Shown here in pieces: positions 63,997 to 64,000 of a stretch of DNA of 64,000 bases (position 1 is its first letter; every line of letters starts with the position of its first letter). The notes beneath the pieces are model-generated. The model was not told where the DNA came from. It saw nothing but the letters and a program-made list of their open reading frames with translations, and made no database searches. The translations under genes and the position numbers were made by a program. The stretch is taken from NCBI GenBank assembly GCA_023662835.1, contig JAMPII010000002.1:25216-89215 (forward strand). The letters run 5' to 3'. The DNA comes from Muribaculaceae bacterium. GTDB taxonomy: Bacteria; Bacteroidota; Bacteroidia; Bacteroidales; Muribaculaceae.

Positions 63997-64000
63997 CTAT

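Overview
The window looks like a chromosomal segment of a member of the order Bacteroidales, with a Muribaculaceae- or Bacteroides-like gene set. The evidence is promoters of the Bacteroidetes type (TTTG, about 20 nt, then TAnnTTTG), a Na+-translocating NADH:quinone reductase operon, a cofactor-type EF-G paralogue with a degenerate GTPase site, a bifunctional ThrA, a DUF3871 mobile-element gene and the overall protein style. I see no rRNA, CRISPR array or insertion sequence.

From 1 to about 57.5 kb the DNA is densely packed core chromosome. It opens with obg (leftward) and a protein-quality-control block, tig, clpP and clpX, followed by recQ and the histidine genes hisH-hisA-hisF-hisIE, an FtsE-like ATPase, and lysC-lysA for lysine and cell-wall diaminopimelate. 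A Crp/Fnr regulator, an exported dipeptide epimerase and two NlpC/P60 peptidases form a murein-peptide salvage group. yqgE, fabI, a nucleotide-sugar dehydrogenase and prs follow. Leftward from 29.6 kb is nqrABCDEF, with a patatin-like lipase and a GH13 enzyme packed tightly behind it. Rightward from 30 kb is a seven-gene operon: membrane-fusion protein, ABC ATPase, two permeases, TolC-like outer-membrane protein, a sigma-54 activator of the NtrC family and its histidine kinase. It appears to regulate itself: a sigma-54-like promoter and a cluster of TGTAC boxes lie directly upstream. Then come an EF-G2-like factor, an ECF sigma operon, smpB, an organophosphate-type MFS transporter, lon, thrC, thrA, a lytic transglycosylase, purM, cdsA and a small thioredoxin-like gene.

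Three promoters share the form TTGGCACG-AA-N2-WTGT: in front of tig, lon and the efflux operon. This suggests that sigma-54-type transcription links protein quality control and envelope export in this organism.

After about 57.5 kb the character changes. A Gly(CCC)-like tRNA gene is interrupted by a hairpin in its D loop. Beyond it lies an AT-rich accessory region on the minus strand: a six-gene set of unknown secreted, membrane and lipoprotein genes, a roughly 260-nt intergenic segment with six nested helices (a candidate new structured RNA), a DUF3871 protein, and the C-terminal half of an SF2-type helicase that runs into an in-frame stop at the window edge. This is most likely one end of an integrative or mobilizable element. 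The structured RNA and its neighbouring unknown operon are the best candidates for something undescribed.
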